A DNA stretch of 33,258 bases from an uncultured Bacteroidales bacterium (GTDB lineage Bacteria; Bacteroidota; Bacteroidia; Bacteroidales; Tenuifilaceae): assembly GCA_937926785.1 (NCBI GenBank), contig CALBBQ010000046.1:1-33258 (forward strand), read 5' to 3'. Below the pieces are notes generated by a model that had not been told where the DNA came from, made no database searches, and was given only the letters and a program-made list of their open reading frames with translations. The position numbers were made by a program, and so were the translations under genes. Positions 31,880-33,258 of the stretch are shown here, one piece after another. Each line of letters begins with the position of its first letter. Position 1 is the first letter of the stretch.

Positions 31880-32459
31880 TTGGCAGTAATTTAAAATCAG
31901 AACATATGAAATTTTACAACCTTGACACGAAATTTACCTTTGGAAAGTTTGAAGGTAAGACAGTAAGAGAAGTTCTTGACATTCAACCCTCTTACCTAGA
32001 CTGGTGTGCAATAAATCTTGACCATTTTTTCATATCTGATGAAGTAATTGAAGAAATAAAAACAATTGTCCCAGATTTTTCAATTTCTGAAGAAGGGCAA
32101 AACAAGCTTTTTAAAAAATATGAAACTTGGGAAAACGAACAAGAAGATTATAGCGACTATGACGATTATGATGATTATCATAGAAATTATAGCGAAGATG
32201 AGTTAGAAATGGCAGATTGGGACTACGACCCAATGAATCCAGCACACGACCCTAGTGAAAATCCTTGGATTGATGTATTTGGACCAGGAGACGAAGCAGA
32301 AACGGCTTATTGGAACACAGATTAAAAAACTACTGCCAACACGGGTTTTGCGTCAGGCGGGTTGACGTGCAAACTTGGAGCTTTGTGCTTCTATTCAAGC
32401 TCAGTGCAGGTTGACAGTTTTGTGCTCCGAAACCCGCCCGAACGCAAAGCCCCAAAACG
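31880..32459 (+). mobile_element. integron gene cassette 1
   Basis: The cassette starts at the crossover G^TTGGCAGTA (31879-31888) and ends at G32459, just before the next crossover G^TTATGCGG. The attC at its 3' end begins TACTGCCAAC (32331-32340), the exact 10-nt reverse complement of GTTGGCAGTA. This is what a cassette requires, because in the circular form these two segments form the R''/R' pair. It has one ORF that starts 26 nt inside and stops just before attC. It is more AT-rich than the chromosome to its left. Confidence 0.87.
31906..32325 (+). CDS. acidic protein with ExoX-C-terminal-like domain
   Basis: This 139-residue protein is encoded by cassette 1. The N-terminal part (about 8-65) has FTFGKFEGKTVREVLDIQPSYLDWC-type spacing (FGK-x-x-GK, then PSYLDW and a following helix), which resembles the small domain found at the C-terminus of exodeoxyribonuclease X and in stand-alone proteins. 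The rest (about 75-139) is strongly acidic and rich in Asp, Glu and Tyr (DYSDYDDYDDYH), without known fold. No DEDD nuclease residues are visible, so it is not itself an exonuclease. A DNA-binding or DNA-mimic role is only a thought. It starts 26 nt after the cassette boundary. Confidence 0.7.
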   Translation: MKFYNLDTKFTFGKFEGKTVREVLDIQPSYLDWCAINLDHFFISDEVIEEIKTIVPDFSISEEGQNKLFKKYETWENEQEDYSDYDDYDDYHRNYSEDELEMADWDYDPMNPAHDPSENPWIDVFGPGDEAETAYWNTD

Positions 32460-32467
32460 TTATGCGG
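32331..32467 (+). other. attC recombination site of cassette 1
   Basis: The site runs from inverse core TACTGCCAAC (32331-32340) to crossover GTTATGCGG (32459-32467), about 127 bp without the next cassette's bases. The arms GGGTTTTGCGT...GGCGGGTT (32343-32363) and AACCCGCCC...AAAGCCC (32431-32452) pair over about 20 positions with two mismatches and one unpaired base, giving the long imperfect hairpin with extrahelical base typical of attC. The length is comparable to the long Vibrio-type sites. It is recombined in single-stranded form by IntI enzymes in known systems. Confidence 0.85.
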
Positions 32468-32490
32468 CAGCTTAAAACGACACAACAACA

Positions 32491-33231
32491 ATGACTGATT
32501 TGCAAATCAAAATTGAAAGCCTACAAAATTTACTTATCGCAATAGCGACAGGCGGAAGCGGTGACGAAGAAGAGTATAAAAAATTGAGAACTGAATTACT
32601 CAACAACACAGAAATAAAAAGCTATCTGCCTGATTTTTTAATGACAAATAGGACGACAGGACAGTTTTGGCAGTTTATTAAATTCAAATTCTCTACTTAC
32701 GCAGAGCGAAGACACTTTTTATGGAACGAGTTTTCAAATGTTCTTAACTACATTGAGACAAAACAAAACGGTATAATTGACCAAAGCACCTCAAAAACTA
32801 TTGAGAAATTCAGTCAAGAATACATAAACTCACAATGGTTAAAAGCATTAGAAAGAAAAATTGACGACCCAGAAGGTGCAATTACAACAGCAAGGACTTT
32901 AATTGAAACGACTTGTAAATTCATTCTTGACAGCTTAAATGTGAATTATATAGACGATTTAGAGTTGCCAAAACTGTATAAAATGACGGCTGAAAACTTA
33001 AACCTTGCACCAGACCAACACACTGAACAGATTTTTAAACAGATTTTAGGTGGATGTCAAACAGCCGTAGAAGGACTTGGTGCATTAAGAAATAAACTTA
33101 GTGACTCTCACGGAAAAAAGAGTTCACAAGTAAAGCCGACTTCACGACACGCTGAACTTGCAGTAAATTTAGCAGGGACAATGACAACATTTTTACTTGA
33201 AACCTTTGAGTTTAGGACACAAAAAATATAG
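32491..33231 (+). CDS. abortive-infection family protein (Abi_C-like)
   Basis: This 246-residue soluble protein is encoded by cassette 2. The C-terminal region (about 155-240) has the pattern of the Abi C-terminal domain: LPKLYKMTAENL, then EGLGALRNKLSDSHG (195-208), R219-HAELAVN and a final helix. ALRNKLSDSHG followed by HAELAVN is the recognisable part. The N-terminal 120 residues, including FKFSTYAERRHFLWNEF, have no assigned fold. Such proteins are linked to phage defence through abortive infection in established families, here by resemblance only. It has A-rich leader ACAACAACA before ATG and AT-rich composition, and is probably acquired by cassette exchange. Confidence 0.75.
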   Translation: MTDLQIKIESLQNLLIAIATGGSGDEEEYKKLRTELLNNTEIKSYLPDFLMTNRTTGQFWQFIKFKFSTYAERRHFLWNEFSNVLNYIETKQNGIIDQSTSKTIEKFSQEYINSQWLKALERKIDDPEGAITTARTLIETTCKFILDSLNVNYIDDLELPKLYKMTAENLNLAPDQHTEQIFKQILGGCQTAVEGLGALRNKLSDSHGKKSSQVKPTSRHAELAVNLAGTMTTFLLETFEFRTQKI

Positions 33232-33240
33232 ACAAGAAAG

Positions 33241-33258
33241 CCGACCGCATAACACGGG
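33241..33258 (+). other. start of attC of cassette 2, truncated
   Basis: CCGCATAAC (33245-33253) plus ACGGG (33254-33258) parallel the start of the first attC (CTGCCAAC plus ACGGG). The rest is outside the window. Confidence 0.8.

Larger units (their letters stand above)
32460..33258 (+). mobile_element. integron gene cassette 2 (right end beyond window)
   Basis: The cassette begins at G^TTATGCGG (32459-32467). At the window edge CCGCATAAC (33245-33253) is its exact 9-nt reverse complement, followed by ACGGG, the same bases that follow the inverse core of the first attC. Hence a second attC starts here and is cut by the window. The single ORF starts 31 nt inside the cassette. Confidence 0.82.

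Noticed and set aside
32326..32490. Intergenic hairpin after cassette 1 as an ordinary terminator
   Set aside because: It has no T-run, and its outer bases match the cassette start and the next crossover, which is attC organisation.
1..33258. CRISPR arrays or tRNA genes
   Set aside because: No regularly spaced direct repeats and no cloverleaf with a T-loop GTTCRAnYC sequence were seen on either strand by eye.

Overview
The window looks like chromosomal DNA of a member of the Bacteroidota, probably Bacteroidales/Marinilabiliales-like. Many genes are preceded by the Bacteroidota-type promoter (-33 TTTG/TTG, 19-20 nt spacer, -7 TAnnTTTG). Ribosome binding sites are A-rich rather than strong Shine-Dalgarno sequences. 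Menaquinone genes are of the futalosine type, and the order rplU-rpmA-serS is present. Most of the window (about 1.4-31.3 kb) is ordinary housekeeping DNA.

Left edge (1-1240): on the minus strand there is a textbook rRNA-operon promoter with AT-rich upstream DNA and a boxA-bearing leader, so an rRNA operon should lie just beyond the left edge. Next to it is an IS4-family insertion sequence ruined by two internal deletions and a frameshift.

Core (1382-31282): fatty acid desaturase; PepD dipeptidase divergent from a monofunctional biotin ligase; an SRPBCC protein; lipoate ligase; two hypotheticals; PlsC acyltransferase; rplU-rpmA and serS; a large outer-membrane barrel protein; a Na+/solute symporter; a solitary AmmeMemoRadiSam radical-SAM enzyme. 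Then comes a minus-strand oxidative-stress cluster in which an Mn-type SOD and an Fe-type SOD flank a TPR-SpoIIE phosphatase, followed by a nitroreductase. After that: mqnB-mqnD; a eukaryote-like 6-pyruvoyl-tetrahydropterin synthase with GTP cyclohydrolase I; a PorT-like barrel; an unknown 199-residue protein; fabD; an OsmC protein; glutamate dehydrogenase; a 996-residue fusion of two receiver-like domains to a pyruvate-phosphate-dikinase ATP-binding domain; ApbE; and a pair of small membrane-anchored Cys-rich proteins.

Right edge (31283-33258), the most interesting part: a decayed integron. The 3' end of a tyrosine recombinase with an integron-integrase-like tail survives (nonsense codon plus 2-nt deletion). 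It is followed by a promoter, a 58-bp inverted repeat and two consecutive gene cassettes. The cassettes can be recognised from sequence alone, because the first 9-10 bases of each (counting the crossover G) are the exact reverse complement of the inverse core at its own downstream attC. The first cassette encodes an acidic protein with an ExoX-C-terminal-like domain. The second encodes an abortive-infection (Abi_C-like) protein, a candidate phage-defence gene. The second attC starts at the window edge, so the array probably continues. The integrase points toward the array, the reverse of the classical integron layout.
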